A stretch of DNA of 64,000 bases from Microvirga sp052115485 (GTDB taxonomy: Bacteria; Pseudomonadota; Alphaproteobacteria; Rhizobiales; Beijerinckiaceae): NCBI RefSeq assembly GCF_052115485.1, contig NZ_JBFRGU010000002.1, positions 310,001-374,000 on the forward strand. The letters are read 5' to 3'. The notes beneath the pieces were generated by a model. It was not told where the DNA came from. It worked only from the letters and a program-made list of their open reading frames with translations, and made no database searches. Of this stretch, positions 50,536-61,285 are shown one piece after another. The position numbers and the translations under genes were made by a program. Positions within the stretch are counted from its first letter, which is position 1. Every line of letters starts with the position of its first letter.

Positions 50536-52002
50536 ATGGCCGTTACACCGACCAAAACTCTTCAAGGCTTCCCGGATGCAAAGAGCACCGGCGTTCCGGA
50601 TGGCGTAAAACTCACGCCGCAATCCGGGGATTTGACCATCACGACACCGGGCGCCGTCATCGACGCGCGCGACATCAAAGGGACCGTGTGGATTCTGGCT
50701 CCGAACGTGACGATTCAGAACAGCCGCATCACAGCGACCGATTGGACGGCTGTCTGGATCAAGCCCGGCGTCACGGGCACCGTGATCAAGGATTCCGAAA
50801 TCCAGAACATCGGAAGCAGCAAAGACGGCGCCAACGGCATCGTCGGTGAAGGAACATTCCTGCGAAACGACATCTCCCACGTGGAGAACGGCTTCAACAT
50901 ATTCGGGCCGAGCGTCATCCAGGACAACTACATCCACGATATGTACGCCCCCAACGTGCGTATCGGAACCGTGTGGGGAGGCCCGCACTACGATGGCGTC
51001 GAGATCAACGGTGGCCATGACATCTTCATCAAGCACAACACGATCATCAACGACAACAACCAGACCTCCGCGGTGATGATCGATAACGATGGAGCGCCTG
51101 TCTCCAACATCCAGGTGGACGGCAATTACCTCGCCGGAGGCGGTTACACCGTCTACTCGGACGGCAGCTTCAGCGGCGGGTCGATTACGGGCGTATCGTT
51201 CACGAACAACTATCTCGGCGAAGGCCAGTGGGGCTACTACTACTTCAAGGGTAACAGCCCGACGGTCTCCGGCAATGTGGAGCTGGGTTATACTTGGCCC
51301 ACGCCCGTCTCGGGCTCCACGACTCCGACGCCTACTCCCGACCCGACGCCCACGCCCGGCAAGATCGTCGGCACCAGCGGCAATGACGTGATCAAGGGCA
51401 CGGCTGGCGCGGACACGATGGAAGGTCTTGGCGGCAATGACACCTATACCGTCAACCACACCGGCGATATCGTCATCGAGGCCGCCGGCAAGGGCACCGA
51501 CAAGGTCGAAAGCACCATCAGCTACACGCTGACCGCCAATGTCGAGAATCTCCAGCTCATGGGCACGGGGAACATCAACGGCACCGGCAACGAGCTGAAC
51601 AACACCATCACCGGCAACGACTCCGCCAACGTCCTGAAAGGCGGCGCGGGCGACGACACGCTCAACGGCTGGGGCGGCAAGGATACCCTCTACGGCGGCG
51701 CCGGAAAGGACACCTTCCAGTTCAGCTCCGTGCACAGCGCCAACGGCGACAAGGTGATGGATTTCGTCCACGCAGTCGACAAGCTCGACTTCAGCAAGAT
51801 CGACACGAATTCCAGCAAATCGGGCGATCAGGCCTTCATCTTCGACGGCTACAAGACCGGCAGCCAGAACGGCCATCTCTGGGCCGTCGAGGACACCGCC
51901 GCCAACGTCACGCACATCTACGGCAAGGTCGACAACTTCGTCTTCCAGGTAGACCTCGCCGGCACGAAACTCGCGCTCGCGGCCTCGGATTTCTATCTGT
52001 AA
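50536..52002 (+). CDS. RTX protein with N-terminal right-handed beta-helix
   Basis: 488 residues. The first 255 residues have the repeating pattern of a pectate-lyase-like parallel beta-helix (H-I-x-N-G-G-H-D-I-F-I-K-H-N-T-I-I-N). A Thr/Pro linker (T-P-T-P-T-P-D-P-T) leads to the calcium-binding region, with G-T-S-G-N-D-V-I-K-G-T-A-G-A-D-T near 280 and G-G-A-G-D-D-T-L-N-G-W-G-G-K-D-T-L near 375. No N-terminal signal, so type I secretion through the C-terminus is expected. No HlyB/HlyD/TolC genes are in the window. It may act on or bind a polysaccharide. A second RTX gene lies convergent downstream. Confidence 0.88.
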   Translation: MAVTPTKTLQGFPDAKSTGVPDGVKLTPQSGDLTITTPGAVIDARDIKGTVWILAPNVTIQNSRITATDWTAVWIKPGVTGTVIKDSEIQNIGSSKDGANGIVGEGTFLRNDISHVENGFNIFGPSVIQDNYIHDMYAPNVRIGTVWGGPHYDGVEINGGHDIFIKHNTIINDNNQTSAVMIDNDGAPVSNIQVDGNYLAGGGYTVYSDGSFSGGSITGVSFTNNYLGEGQWGYYYFKGNSPTVSGNVELGYTWPTPVSGSTTPTPTPDPTPTPGKIVGTSGNDVIKGTAGADTMEGLGGNDTYTVNHTGDIVIEAAGKGTDKVESTISYTLTANVENLQLMGTGNINGTGNELNNTITGNDSANVLKGGAGDDTLNGWGGKDTLYGGAGKDTFQFSSVHSANGDKVMDFVHAVDKLDFSKIDTNSSKSGDQAFIFDGYKTGSQNGHLWAVEDTAANVTHIYGKVDNFVFQVDLAGTKLALAASDFYL

Positions 52003-52021
52003 GCCGGTTCAGACCACTGCC

Positions 52022-52063
52022 ATCGTTCGCGGCTCGTCAATGTCTTGATGAGTCGCGAACGAT
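52022..52063. terminator. Bidirectional terminator between the RTX genes
   Basis: An 18-bp stem, ATCGTTCGCG-G-CTC-G-TCA against TGA-T-GAG-T-CGCGAACGAT with two G-T pairs, has a six-base loop. T-rich sequence (CTTGTCTTTC) follows. It sits between the two convergent RTX genes. Confidence 0.8.
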
Positions 52064-52076
52064 CTTGTCTTTCGCC

Positions 52077-54218
52077 TCAGATGACGAAGAAGTCCTTGTT
52101 CGTCATCTTGAGGTTCTTCGAGAGGGTCGCGATCTGGACCTGGGCGGCGCCGCCTGTGCCATCGGCATCGTAGTAGAGCGCGCCCTTCTTCTTGTCGTAG
52201 ATGATCCGGTCATCCGCATCGTGCGTCTTCGCGCCCACGTAGAAGGCGTCGGCTTTCAACACGCCCTTCTTGGCGATCGCCCGGAAGATCGATTTGGCGA
52301 GGTGAATCGTGTCGTCCGCCACCGAGAAATCCGTGATCGTGTCGACGTTGGTGCTCTTGTTCGGACGCGTGTCGAAGACAAACACGTCCTGGCCCGTGCC
52401 ACCGGACAAAGTGTCCTTGCCGAGACCGCCATAGAGCTTGTCGTTGCCAGCCTCGCCCTTGAGCACGTCGTTGCCGGCCGCACCATAAAGAACGTCGTTG
52501 CCGGCTTCGCCCGTCAATTCGTCGGCACCACCTGTGCCGAAGAGAGTCAGCGGGTTCGCTTCCACCACATTGGTCACGCCGAAGGTGAAAGCCTGCACCG
52601 TTGAAAGGCCGAACGTATCCTTGGCGGTCACGGTGAGACTGTGGCTCGTCTTGGTCTCATAATCGAGCGCACCGGTCAGGACGAGGTTGTTGCCGTCGAT
52701 GCGGAACGGGCCGTCCGTGCCTGCCAGCGTGTAGGTGAGCGCATCGCCATCCGCATCCGTCGCGCGCAGGGTCGCCACAATGGTGCCTGTAAGAGCGTCT
52801 TCAGCCACTTGCGTCGTCGACAGAGCGAGACCGGTCGGTGCGGTGTTCCAGAGCGCGACAGTCTTGTCGGTGAATTTCAACAGCCGGACATCGCGCAGAA
52901 GATCGGTGCCGTCGGGGCCTGTCACCGTGAACGTGCCGTCGCCATTTTTGGTGACCTGCGACTGCGTCGCCGTGCCGGAGAAGATCGCCGTATTGATGCC
53001 GGTGCCGCCATCGAGCGTGTCGTCGCCGAGGCCACCGTTGAGCGTGTCGTTGCCGCCGTGGCCGGTCAGGATGTTTGCAAGGTCGTTGCCCGTGAAGTGA
53101 TCCGAGCCGGATCCGCCTTCGAGATTTTCGATGGAGATCAGGGTATCGAGGCCGTAACCCGTGTTCTGTGCCTGGCCTTGCTTGTTCAGATCGACCACGG
53201 CACCGATCATGTCGGAGAAAAGAGCCGTATCGGAACCACCGCCGCCGCCGAGCGTGTCGTTTCCTAAACCACCATCGAGCGTGTCGTTGCCGGAAGACGT
53301 CCCAATTGAATTGTCTCCGGCATTACCTGTCAGGAAATGATTGCCGGAACCGGCAGCCGTCACATTTTCAACATTCAGGATTGTCTTGAATCCTATTCCC
53401 GTGTCTTGAACATTCGTGACACCAAGCTTCAATCTGAAGCTCGTATTTCCGCTGAGCAGTTGGATCGTATCGATCCCAGCCCCAGCGTCGATAAAGTCAT
53501 CGCTCATCCCGACGAGGATAGCGTCGTCGCCGCTTCCGCTCCAAAGCGTGTTCGTACCGGATCCCATGGAAATGGTGCTGTTGATAAGGATCCCGTCGCG
53601 GTTGTCAAAAATGTCGTCACCGTCCCCGAGGCTGACGTCGCCTTTGATAATCCCACGATTCACAACTGTATCGCCCCCCTGGGATCCCTCTATCGCCCGT
53701 TGAAAGTTAACACCGCCGCCGAGAATCTTGCCGATGTTAACGAGCTTGGTAGATCCAGGTCGCGGCAGTTCCGGATCAACCGCCATTTCAAATGCGATTG
53801 CGATGCCTTGCTGACTGGAAATGGTTCCGTCATTGAAGACATCAATAATGAAGCCCTTCAGGCGCGCACCTTCATGCCTTCCGCCAAGAAACCCGCTGTT
53901 CTTGAGGCCTTGATAAGAGAAAGGATCGCCCGCCAAATAGAGCCCTTTCTCCTCCCCGTAGACAGATCCACCAATTCCGATCTCGATATTGCTGTCCCAT
54001 CCGGCCGCATAAATTCCCCATTGCTGCGCGGAGACGCTGCCCAGGACCGTAGCGTTCAGGTTGCCCACTGGGGCGTGGATGCCATTCGCGCCATCGCCTG
54101 TCGCCGACAGCGATCCATTGGCTTCGATCAGATAAGTACCGCCATTCGCTGCGACGGACGCGTGCGCTCCGTTTGCTGTCTGTGTTGGCTGAACGGAATT
54201 GATAACTGTAAGGGACAT
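52077..54218 (-). CDS. RTX calcium-binding protein with cadherin-like domain
   Basis: 713 residues. The first 200 have an irregular beta-solenoid feel (G-I-Y-A-A-G-W, N-D-G-T-I-S-S-Q-Q-G), followed by RTX repeats near 290-420 (G-N-A-G-D-N-S-I-G-T, L-D-G-G-L-G-N-D-T-L). A cadherin-like segment is near 470-570 (A-T-D-A-D-G-D-A-L-T-Y-T-L), and a second RTX block follows at about 580-640. The C-terminus ends D-F-F-V-I, typical of type I secreted RTX proteins. No cleavable signal. It probably functions at the cell surface or outside, in adhesion or biofilm, by inference from the domain set. Confidence 0.9.
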   Translation of the reverse strand: MSLTVINSVQPTQTANGAHASVAANGGTYLIEANGSLSATGDGANGIHAPVGNLNATVLGSVSAQQWGIYAAGWDSNIEIGIGGSVYGEEKGLYLAGDPFSYQGLKNSGFLGGRHEGARLKGFIIDVFNDGTISSQQGIAIAFEMAVDPELPRPGSTKLVNIGKILGGGVNFQRAIEGSQGGDTVVNRGIIKGDVSLGDGDDIFDNRDGILINSTISMGSGTNTLWSGSGDDAILVGMSDDFIDAGAGIDTIQLLSGNTSFRLKLGVTNVQDTGIGFKTILNVENVTAAGSGNHFLTGNAGDNSIGTSSGNDTLDGGLGNDTLGGGGGSDTALFSDMIGAVVDLNKQGQAQNTGYGLDTLISIENLEGGSGSDHFTGNDLANILTGHGGNDTLNGGLGDDTLDGGTGINTAIFSGTATQSQVTKNGDGTFTVTGPDGTDLLRDVRLLKFTDKTVALWNTAPTGLALSTTQVAEDALTGTIVATLRATDADGDALTYTLAGTDGPFRIDGNNLVLTGALDYETKTSHSLTVTAKDTFGLSTVQAFTFGVTNVVEANPLTLFGTGGADELTGEAGNDVLYGAAGNDVLKGEAGNDKLYGGLGKDTLSGGTGQDVFVFDTRPNKSTNVDTITDFSVADDTIHLAKSIFRAIAKKGVLKADAFYVGAKTHDADDRIIYDKKKGALYYDADGTGGAAQVQIATLSKNLKMTNKDFFVI

Positions 54219-54429
54219 GAACGGTTTCCTTGATGAATGACCGTTTCATGCCACGCATGACGTTACGTCTCCCCCGTCGAACGATTAGGTTTGAAATGCG
54301 GGAATACTGAATGCTCGGACAAGCGCTTCCTGATGAAGCGTCGTAATCCGCGCTGCAAAGGCGTTCATGAGTATATTTTGACGAGCATCGGATGGCCGAA
54401 GCCAAGATCAAGCTAAATACTTGAAAGAA

Positions 54430-54505
54430 TGGCGCGCCCTACGGGACTCGAACCCGTGTTTTTGCCGTGAAAGGGCAACGTCCTAGACCGCTAGACGAAG
54501 GGCGC
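54430..54505 (-). tRNA. tRNA-Glu (TTC)
   Basis: A 76-base cloverleaf on the minus strand with acceptor stem GCGCCCT/AGGGCGC and encoded CCA. The anticodon loop CTTTCAC gives TTC. The T-loop is GGTTCGAGTCC. No partial copy of its 3' end was noticed nearby. Confidence 0.97.
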
Positions 54506-54577
54506 CGGGGCAGCGTTGCTGCCGGAACGGGCGGACATATAGATGGGTTCTTTCGCGTCGGCAAGCGCTTCGTTGCG

Positions 54578-56389
54578 TTATTCCGGCTTTGCCACATCGC
54601 TCACGCGAAGCGCGACTTTTTCACCCCCGCCCCAACGATCGATCGAGAGTGTTCCGGCCACATGGAGCGGGCTGCCGACGGCGTCTGCGAGCGCTTGCCC
54701 GAGGGGTTGTCCGACCGCGCGAAACGCTATGCCACCAATGAAAGCGCCATCTCCACCGCGCAGTTTCACGCGGACATGGCCGCCGCTGCCGACCTCGCGT
54801 GCTTCGACGAGGCGATGATGAGGGAAGACGAAAACCGGTTCCGGTTGGCCGGAGCCGAAAGGCCCTGCCCGCTCGATGGCCGTCACGATTTCGGGTCTGA
54901 CAGCGCCGGCAGTCAGGGTCGAATCGATAGCGAAGCGGTCGGTTTCGCGGGCGATCTCGAATGTCGCCAGCAGGCGCTCGGCCATGAAGTCCCTGAAACG
55001 GTCGAGATCGGTGGCGCGGATCGTCACACCGGCCGCCATGGCGTGTCCGCCGCCCTTGATGGCGATTCCGGCATCAACAGCCGCCCGCACCGCCCGGCCA
55101 AGATCGACGCCGGGGATCGAGCGGCCCGACCCCGTCGCATTTCCTTCCCCATTCAGGGTGAAGGCAAAAGCGGGGCGATTCGTCTTTTCCTTGGTGCGCG
55201 CCGCAATCAGCCCGACGATGCCCGCATGCCATTCGCCCGACGCGCCGACGATGAGCGGCAGATCGGGATTGGCGTCCAGCATGAGCAGGGCCTGCGCCTC
55301 CGCCTCCGCGATGGCGACCTGCTCGATGGCCTGCCGCTCGCGGTTGAGCTGATCGAGTTCACCCGCCAGACGTCCGGCGACAACCGGATCGTCCGTCAAA
55401 AGCAGTTTCGCGCCGAGCGCGGCATCACCGATGCGTCCGCCGGCATTGATGCGCGGGCCGATGAGATAGCCGAGATGCCAGCTTTCCGGAGCGCCGGAGA
55501 GACCAGCCACGTCGAGCAACGCGGCAAGTCCGAGCCGCCCGCGTTTGCGCATGATCGAGAGGCCTTGCCGCACGAAGGCACGATTGAGCCCGACAAGCGG
55601 CACGACGTCGGCGACAGTCGCAAGCCCGACGATATCGAGGCTCGCCATGAGATCCGGCTCGGCGTTCCCGTTGAAGAAGCCCCTCGCCCGCAAGACACGG
55701 CTGACCGCCACGAGAGTGAGAAACACCACGCCGGCCGCGCAAAGATAGCCGAGACCGGACAGATCATCCTGGCGGTTGGGATTCACCAAAGCGTCAACAG
55801 CAGGCAATTCGTTCGGTGCCTGGTGATGGTCGATCACGAACACATCGAGACCGAGATCCTTCGCCGCGCCCAATGTGTCCACGCTGGCTGTGCCGCAATC
55901 GACGGTGACGAGCACTTGTGCGCCTTGCGCTTTGAGCGCGCGGATCGCCTCGATATTCGGGCCATAACCCTCGGTAATCCGGTCCGGAATGTGAATCGCG
56001 AAAGGTACGCCGCAGGCGCGCAGATACTCGGCCATCAGTGCGGCGCTGCACGCACCGTCTACATCGTAATCGCCAAAGATCGCCACCGTCTTACGCGCGA
56101 CGATAGCGTCGGCGAGTTGCTCGGCCGCTGCCTGCATATCCGTGAGTTGATAGGGATCGGGCATCAGATCCCGAAGGCGCGGATTGAGAAAGATCTCGGC
56201 ATCCTGCACGCCGACCCCGCGCCCGGCGAGAACGCGGGCGAGAATGTCCGGCAAGCCGTGCGTCTGCGCAATCGCGAGCGCAATCGTGCTTTGCGCGGCG
56301 TCGCAACGCTCGATCCAGGTACGGCCCTGCGCTGAGGAGGTTATGCCAAGAAAAGGACGGGGCGAAAGAATGGGAGCTGATTCGGTCAC
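54578..56389 (-). CDS. recJ: Single-stranded-DNA-specific exonuclease RecJ
   Basis: 603 residues, full length. RecJ degrades single-stranded DNA 5' to 3' in RecF-type recombination, mismatch and base excision repair. The DHH phosphoesterase motifs are visible: D-Y-D-V-D-G-A near 102, then V-I-D-H-H-Q near 182, and D-C-G near 160. The DHHA1 domain follows with G-G-H-A-M-A-A-G near 435, and the OB-like C-terminal part is complete. Located upstream of tRNA-Glu, same strand. Confidence 0.97.
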   Translation of the reverse strand: MTESAPILSPRPFLGITSSAQGRTWIERCDAAQSTIALAIAQTHGLPDILARVLAGRGVGVQDAEIFLNPRLRDLMPDPYQLTDMQAAAEQLADAIVARKTVAIFGDYDVDGACSAALMAEYLRACGVPFAIHIPDRITEGYGPNIEAIRALKAQGAQVLVTVDCGTASVDTLGAAKDLGLDVFVIDHHQAPNELPAVDALVNPNRQDDLSGLGYLCAAGVVFLTLVAVSRVLRARGFFNGNAEPDLMASLDIVGLATVADVVPLVGLNRAFVRQGLSIMRKRGRLGLAALLDVAGLSGAPESWHLGYLIGPRINAGGRIGDAALGAKLLLTDDPVVAGRLAGELDQLNRERQAIEQVAIAEAEAQALLMLDANPDLPLIVGASGEWHAGIVGLIAARTKEKTNRPAFAFTLNGEGNATGSGRSIPGVDLGRAVRAAVDAGIAIKGGGHAMAAGVTIRATDLDRFRDFMAERLLATFEIARETDRFAIDSTLTAGAVRPEIVTAIERAGPFGSGQPEPVFVFPHHRLVEAREVGSGGHVRVKLRGGDGAFIGGIAFRAVGQPLGQALADAVGSPLHVAGTLSIDRWGGGEKVALRVSDVAKPE

Positions 56390-56534
56390 GGGATCAGCTT
56401 ACAGGCAAAAGCCCCGGAATGAATCCCCCGCGATGAGCAATCACCTCAAACTCGAAGGACGAACCGGCAATCGAGCTTTCAGCCTGTGAGTGCCTGCAAT
56501 GAAGGCTCCAACCTAACGTGAAGCCAGGACGTTC

Positions 56535-56993
56535 TCAGAACAGCTTCCGATACTGGATGAACCCGCTTCTGCTGGCGATCTTCTCGTAGAGTTCCTGCGC
56601 CGTCTTGTTGGATTCCTGGGTCAGCCAATGAACCCGGCTCACGCCATCGCTCTTTGCTTGTGCATAGACCGCTTCGATGAGCGCTCGCCCGACACCGCGA
56701 TTGCGGGCTTGCCCGGCGGTGAAGAGATCCTGGAGATAGCAGTAATCGCCAATCGTCCAGGTGGAGCGGTGATAGATGAAGTGGACGATGCCGACGACCT
56801 GCCCGTCCAAAGTCGCGACGAGGCAATGCATGGGCTCGGCGGGGTCGAGTAGACGTCTCCACGTGACCGCCGTCACCTCCGGCGCAATGACGGCTTCGTA
56901 GAAATCGAGGTAGCCCTGCCAAAGCACTTCCCAAACGGGCTTGTCGGCGATTTGGAGTGGGCGGATTTCAAGCTTACTCGCGTCGCTGCTCAT
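56535..56993 (-). CDS. GNAT family N-acetyltransferase
   Basis: 152 residues. The acetyl-CoA-binding signature lies near 90-110 (L-F-T-A-G-Q-A-R-N-R-G-V-G-R-A-L). The core strands before it (V-G-I-V-H-F-I-Y-H-R) and the C-terminal Y-E-K-I-A-S-R-S-G-F are typical of the fold. It starts 34 bases from a strong terminator behind glpX. The substrate is unknown. Confidence 0.93.
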   Translation of the reverse strand: MSSDASKLEIRPLQIADKPVWEVLWQGYLDFYEAVIAPEVTAVTWRRLLDPAEPMHCLVATLDGQVVGIVHFIYHRSTWTIGDYCYLQDLFTAGQARNRGVGRALIEAVYAQAKSDGVSRVHWLTQESNKTAQELYEKIASRSGFIQYRKLF

Positions 56994-57026
56994 CGCGTCT
57001 CCCTCGCATCAGTTTTCAGGCAAAAG

Positions 57027-57062
57027 CGATCCGGAGAGGACATTAGCGTCCTCTCCGGATCG
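57027..57062. terminator. Strong terminator after glpX
   Basis: A perfect 15-bp stem, CGATCCGGAGAGGAC and GTCCTCTCCGGATCG, has a six-base loop (GCTAAT on the minus strand). On the minus strand it is followed by CTTTTG. It lies 8 bases beyond the glpX stop and before the GNAT gene. Confidence 0.88.
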
Positions 57063-57070
57063 TCATCACG

Positions 57071-58069
57071 CTAGTCGAGGTGGAACTTCGACAGTTCGCG
57101 GTGCTCCGCGAAAATGCGGCGCACGGTGCCGGTGGCGGAGCGATAGACGACGGTTTCCGTCTCGATCACGTCGCGACCGAAATGGACGCCCTTGAGGAGG
57201 CCGCCATCGGTGACGCCTGTCGCGGCGACGATCACGTCACCGCGTGCCAGATCGGTCATGTCGTATTTGCGGTTCGGATCGGTGACGCCCATCTGCAAGG
57301 CGCGCGAGCGCTTCTCTTCGGAATCGAGGATCAGACGGCCCTGCATTTGGCCGCCGATGCAGCGAAGCGCGCCAGCCGCCAGCACGCCCTCAGGCGCTGC
57401 GCCGATGCCCATATAGATGTCGATGCCGGTTCTCTCGGGCGTCGTCGTGAAAATGACGCCTGCAACGTCGCCGTCCGAAATCAAACGCACGCCAGCGCCC
57501 GTCTTGCGGATCGCCGCGATGAGTTCGGCATGGCGGGGACGATCCAGCACGAGAGCGTTCAACTCGCTCGTTTTCACGCCCTTGGCCTTGGCCAGCGCAT
57601 GGAGGTTTTCCTCCGGCGAGGCATCGAGATCAACAACGCCCTGCGGGTAGCCGGGGCCGATGGCGATCTTATGCATGTAGACGTCGGGCGCCGCGAGCAA
57701 GGTGCCGGCCTCGGCCATGGCCATCACTGCAATCGAGCCGGGCATGTCCTTGGCGCAGAGCGTGGTGCCTTCCAGCGGATCGACGGCGATATCCACCTTC
57801 GCGCCGTTCTTGTTGCCGACACGCTCGCCGATGAAGAGCATCGGCGCTTCATCGCGCTCGCCCTCGCCGATCACGACGGTGCCGTCGATGGGGAGCTTGT
57901 TCAATTCGCGACGCATGGCATCGACGGCGGCCTGATCGGCAGCCTTCTCGTTGCCCCGACCGCGAAGACGCGCGGAGGCGACGGCCGCGCGCTCGGTGAC
58001 GCGGACGAGTTCGAGGGTCAGGATGCGCTCGATGAGCTGGCCCGGTTGGACGGTAATGCCTTGCGACAT
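57071..58069 (-). CDS. glpX: Class II fructose-1,6-bisphosphatase GlpX
   Basis: 332 residues. The enzyme removes the 1-phosphate of fructose-1,6-bisphosphate in gluconeogenesis. Metal-site motifs V-I-G-E-G-E-R-D-E-A near 69, V-D-P-L-E-G-T-T near 95 and D-R-P-R-H near 170 are intact. The C-terminal segment with V-I-V-A-A-T-G-V-T-D-G is present. It follows the homoserine dehydrogenase gene in the same direction after 39 bases. Confidence 0.96.
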   Translation of the reverse strand: MSQGITVQPGQLIERILTLELVRVTERAAVASARLRGRGNEKAADQAAVDAMRRELNKLPIDGTVVIGEGERDEAPMLFIGERVGNKNGAKVDIAVDPLEGTTLCAKDMPGSIAVMAMAEAGTLLAAPDVYMHKIAIGPGYPQGVVDLDASPEENLHALAKAKGVKTSELNALVLDRPRHAELIAAIRKTGAGVRLISDGDVAGVIFTTTPERTGIDIYMGIGAAPEGVLAAGALRCIGGQMQGRLILDSEEKRSRALQMGVTDPNRKYDMTDLARGDVIVAATGVTDGGLLKGVHFGRDVIETETVVYRSATGTVRRIFAEHRELSKFHLD

Positions 58070-58108
58070 GGAAGTTGCGGCTCCTCTAGGAAAGACGGCT
58101 CGATGACC

Positions 58109-59431
<1,323 letters not shown>

Positions 59432-59520
59432 GGACAACGCACTCCGTTGAAAGTCGCGATGCTCTTTACGACTGCTACGGTTGCATGTCCATGCGGCCAA
59501 CCTCTCGCGACCGCGGGCCT

Positions 59521-60741
59521 TCAACCTGCGCGCGAAAGCGGAACGACGTTGTGCAGGGTCTGGTCGGCTGTGTCGAAGAACTTGCGGATGTTGCGGGCGG
59601 CCTGGCGGATGCGCTGCTCGTTCTCCACAAGGGCGATACGCACATAATCGTCCCCGTGTTCGCCGAAGCCGACGCCGGGTGCGACAGCCACATCCGCCTT
59701 CTCCACGAGCAGCTTGGAGAATTCGAGGCTGCCTAGAGACCGGAATTTTTCAGGAATTTGCACCCAGGCGAACATGGATGCTGTCGGCGCCGGTACAGTC
59801 CAACCCGCTTTATCGAAGGATTCGACCAACACGTCCCGACGGCGCTTGTAGACGGCGCGCATCTCCTTGATGCAATCCTCCGGCCCGTTCAGGGCGGCGG
59901 TCGCTGCGACCTGAATTGGCGTGAACGCTCCGTAATCGAGATAGGATTTCACGCGCGCCAAAGCGGCGAGCAGGCGCTCGTTACCGACCGCGAAGCCGAT
60001 ACGCCAGCCCGCCATGGAGAAGGTTTTGGACATGGACGTGAACTCGACAGCCACATCGACGGCGCCGGGGATCTGGAGGATCGAGGGCGGCGGGTTGGCA
60101 TCGTCGAAATACACCTCGGAATAGGCGAGATCCGAAAGGATGAAGATCTCATGCTTTTTCGCGAAAGCGACGAGATCGCGATAGAAATCGAGGGACGCCA
60201 CATAGGCCGTCGGGTTCGACGGATAGCAGACCACCAGCGCGATGGGTTTGGGGATCGAATGCGCGATGGCGCGCTCGGCCGCGGGGAAGAAGTCGGGGGT
60301 CGGCTCTGCGGGCACGGAACGGATGACGCCGCCGGCCATCAGGAAGCCGAAGGCATGGATCGGATAGCTCGGGTTTGGCACGAGAACCACATCACCAGGC
60401 GCGGTGATTGCCTGCGCCATGTTGGCGAAGCCCTCTTTCGACCCGAGCGTCGTGACGACCTGGGTATCCGGATTCAGCTTCACCCCGAAGCGGCGCTCAT
60501 AATAGGCGGCTTGAGCGCGGCGCAGACCGGTAATGCCCTTGGAGGCCGAATAACGATCCGTGCGCGGCTTGCCGACGGTCTCGATCAGCTTGTCGATGAC
60601 ATGCTGAGGCGCCTGCTGGTCCGGGTTGCCCATGCCGAGGTCGATGATATCCGCGCCATTGGCCCGGGCGGCGGCTTTAATCCGATTGACCTGCTCAAAA
60701 ACGTAAGGGGGAAGACGTTTGATGCGGTGGAAATCGGACAT
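59521..60741 (-). CDS. Class I/II aminotransferase (AlaC/LL-DAP aminotransferase-like)
   Basis: 406 residues. The PLP-binding Lys is in S-M-S-K-T-F-S-M-A-G-W-R-I-G near residue 240, and D-L-G-M-G-N-P-D lies near 36. The opening I-K-R-L-P-P-Y-V-F-E and the set of motifs follow the alanine/glutamate-pyruvate aminotransferase AlaC and its close relatives. It stands 89 bases upstream of hom on the same strand, a conserved pair in alphaproteobacteria. The substrate in this organism cannot be fixed from sequence. Confidence 0.93.
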   Translation of the reverse strand: MSDFHRIKRLPPYVFEQVNRIKAAARANGADIIDLGMGNPDQQAPQHVIDKLIETVGKPRTDRYSASKGITGLRRAQAAYYERRFGVKLNPDTQVVTTLGSKEGFANMAQAITAPGDVVLVPNPSYPIHAFGFLMAGGVIRSVPAEPTPDFFPAAERAIAHSIPKPIALVVCYPSNPTAYVASLDFYRDLVAFAKKHEIFILSDLAYSEVYFDDANPPPSILQIPGAVDVAVEFTSMSKTFSMAGWRIGFAVGNERLLAALARVKSYLDYGAFTPIQVAATAALNGPEDCIKEMRAVYKRRRDVLVESFDKAGWTVPAPTASMFAWVQIPEKFRSLGSLEFSKLLVEKADVAVAPGVGFGEHGDDYVRIALVENEQRIRQAARNIRKFFDTADQTLHNVVPLSRAG

Positions 60742-60785
60742 GGCAGGTTCCTGGTTCAGTTCTCGGATCGTCCCGAGTGTCTCAT

Positions 60786-61175
60786 TTAAGGGTTTGTTGA
60801 CGGCGACTTTTTGGCTTTCGTCATATTGGCAGGCGTCAGGGCCGGATCGGGCAGTGGCGTGCCCCCGGCAGCAGCGGCGGCGGCGCCGGCATTCGCGTTT
60901 CTCGCGCGCAGCGAATCCATTTCCGTTTCAGCATCCTTGACCTGCTGAGCATTCTTGGCCGGATTGGTTGGCCCAGGCTTGGCTGTGCCGATCGAAATGA
61001 AATCGATGTCGTTGGGCCGCGATTGAACGACGAACCCCTGAGGCTGCGCCGTGGTCGGCCCCAGCCCGGTGGACCTGACAAAGTCACCGGCGGCATTCCC
61101 GCAAGCTGCGAGAGAGACACCCAGGCCAACTAAAATCGTCACCCGAGACACGATAGCTACTACACAAGTCATCAT
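60786..61175 (-). CDS. Small lipoprotein
   Basis: 129 residues from the ATG at 61175; one earlier ATG is possible. A hydrophobic signal ends in L-A-A-C-G, a good lipobox. The mature part is short and Ala/Pro/Gly-rich, with an acidic-helical stretch near 75-90 (V-K-D-A-E-T-E-M-D-S-L-R). No domain recognised. It lies upstream of the aminotransferase gene on the same strand, only 44 bases away, and divergent from phaC. Confidence 0.8.
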   Translation of the reverse strand: MMTCVVAIVSRVTILVGLGVSLAACGNAAGDFVRSTGLGPTTAQPQGFVVQSRPNDIDFISIGTAKPGPTNPAKNAQQVKDAETEMDSLRARNANAGAAAAAAGGTPLPDPALTPANMTKAKKSPSTNP

Positions 61176-61285
61176 AACATCCAAAAATGATGGCAAGGAT
61201 CTGGCGTTTGATACGCTTCAATCGCTAAAATGTCGGAAACACGTTTCACGAGCAATGGCAACGGGTTCTGGAAGGATATGTCCCA

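Noticed and set aside
50488..51915. A 475-residue open frame antisense to the beta-helix RTX gene
   Set aside because: Val/Asp-rich mirror of RTX repeats with no family; the plus-strand gene is convincing.
54467..56335. A 622-residue open frame antisense to recJ that also covers the tRNA-Glu
   Set aside because: Starts inside a tRNA gene and has no domain; shadow of recJ.
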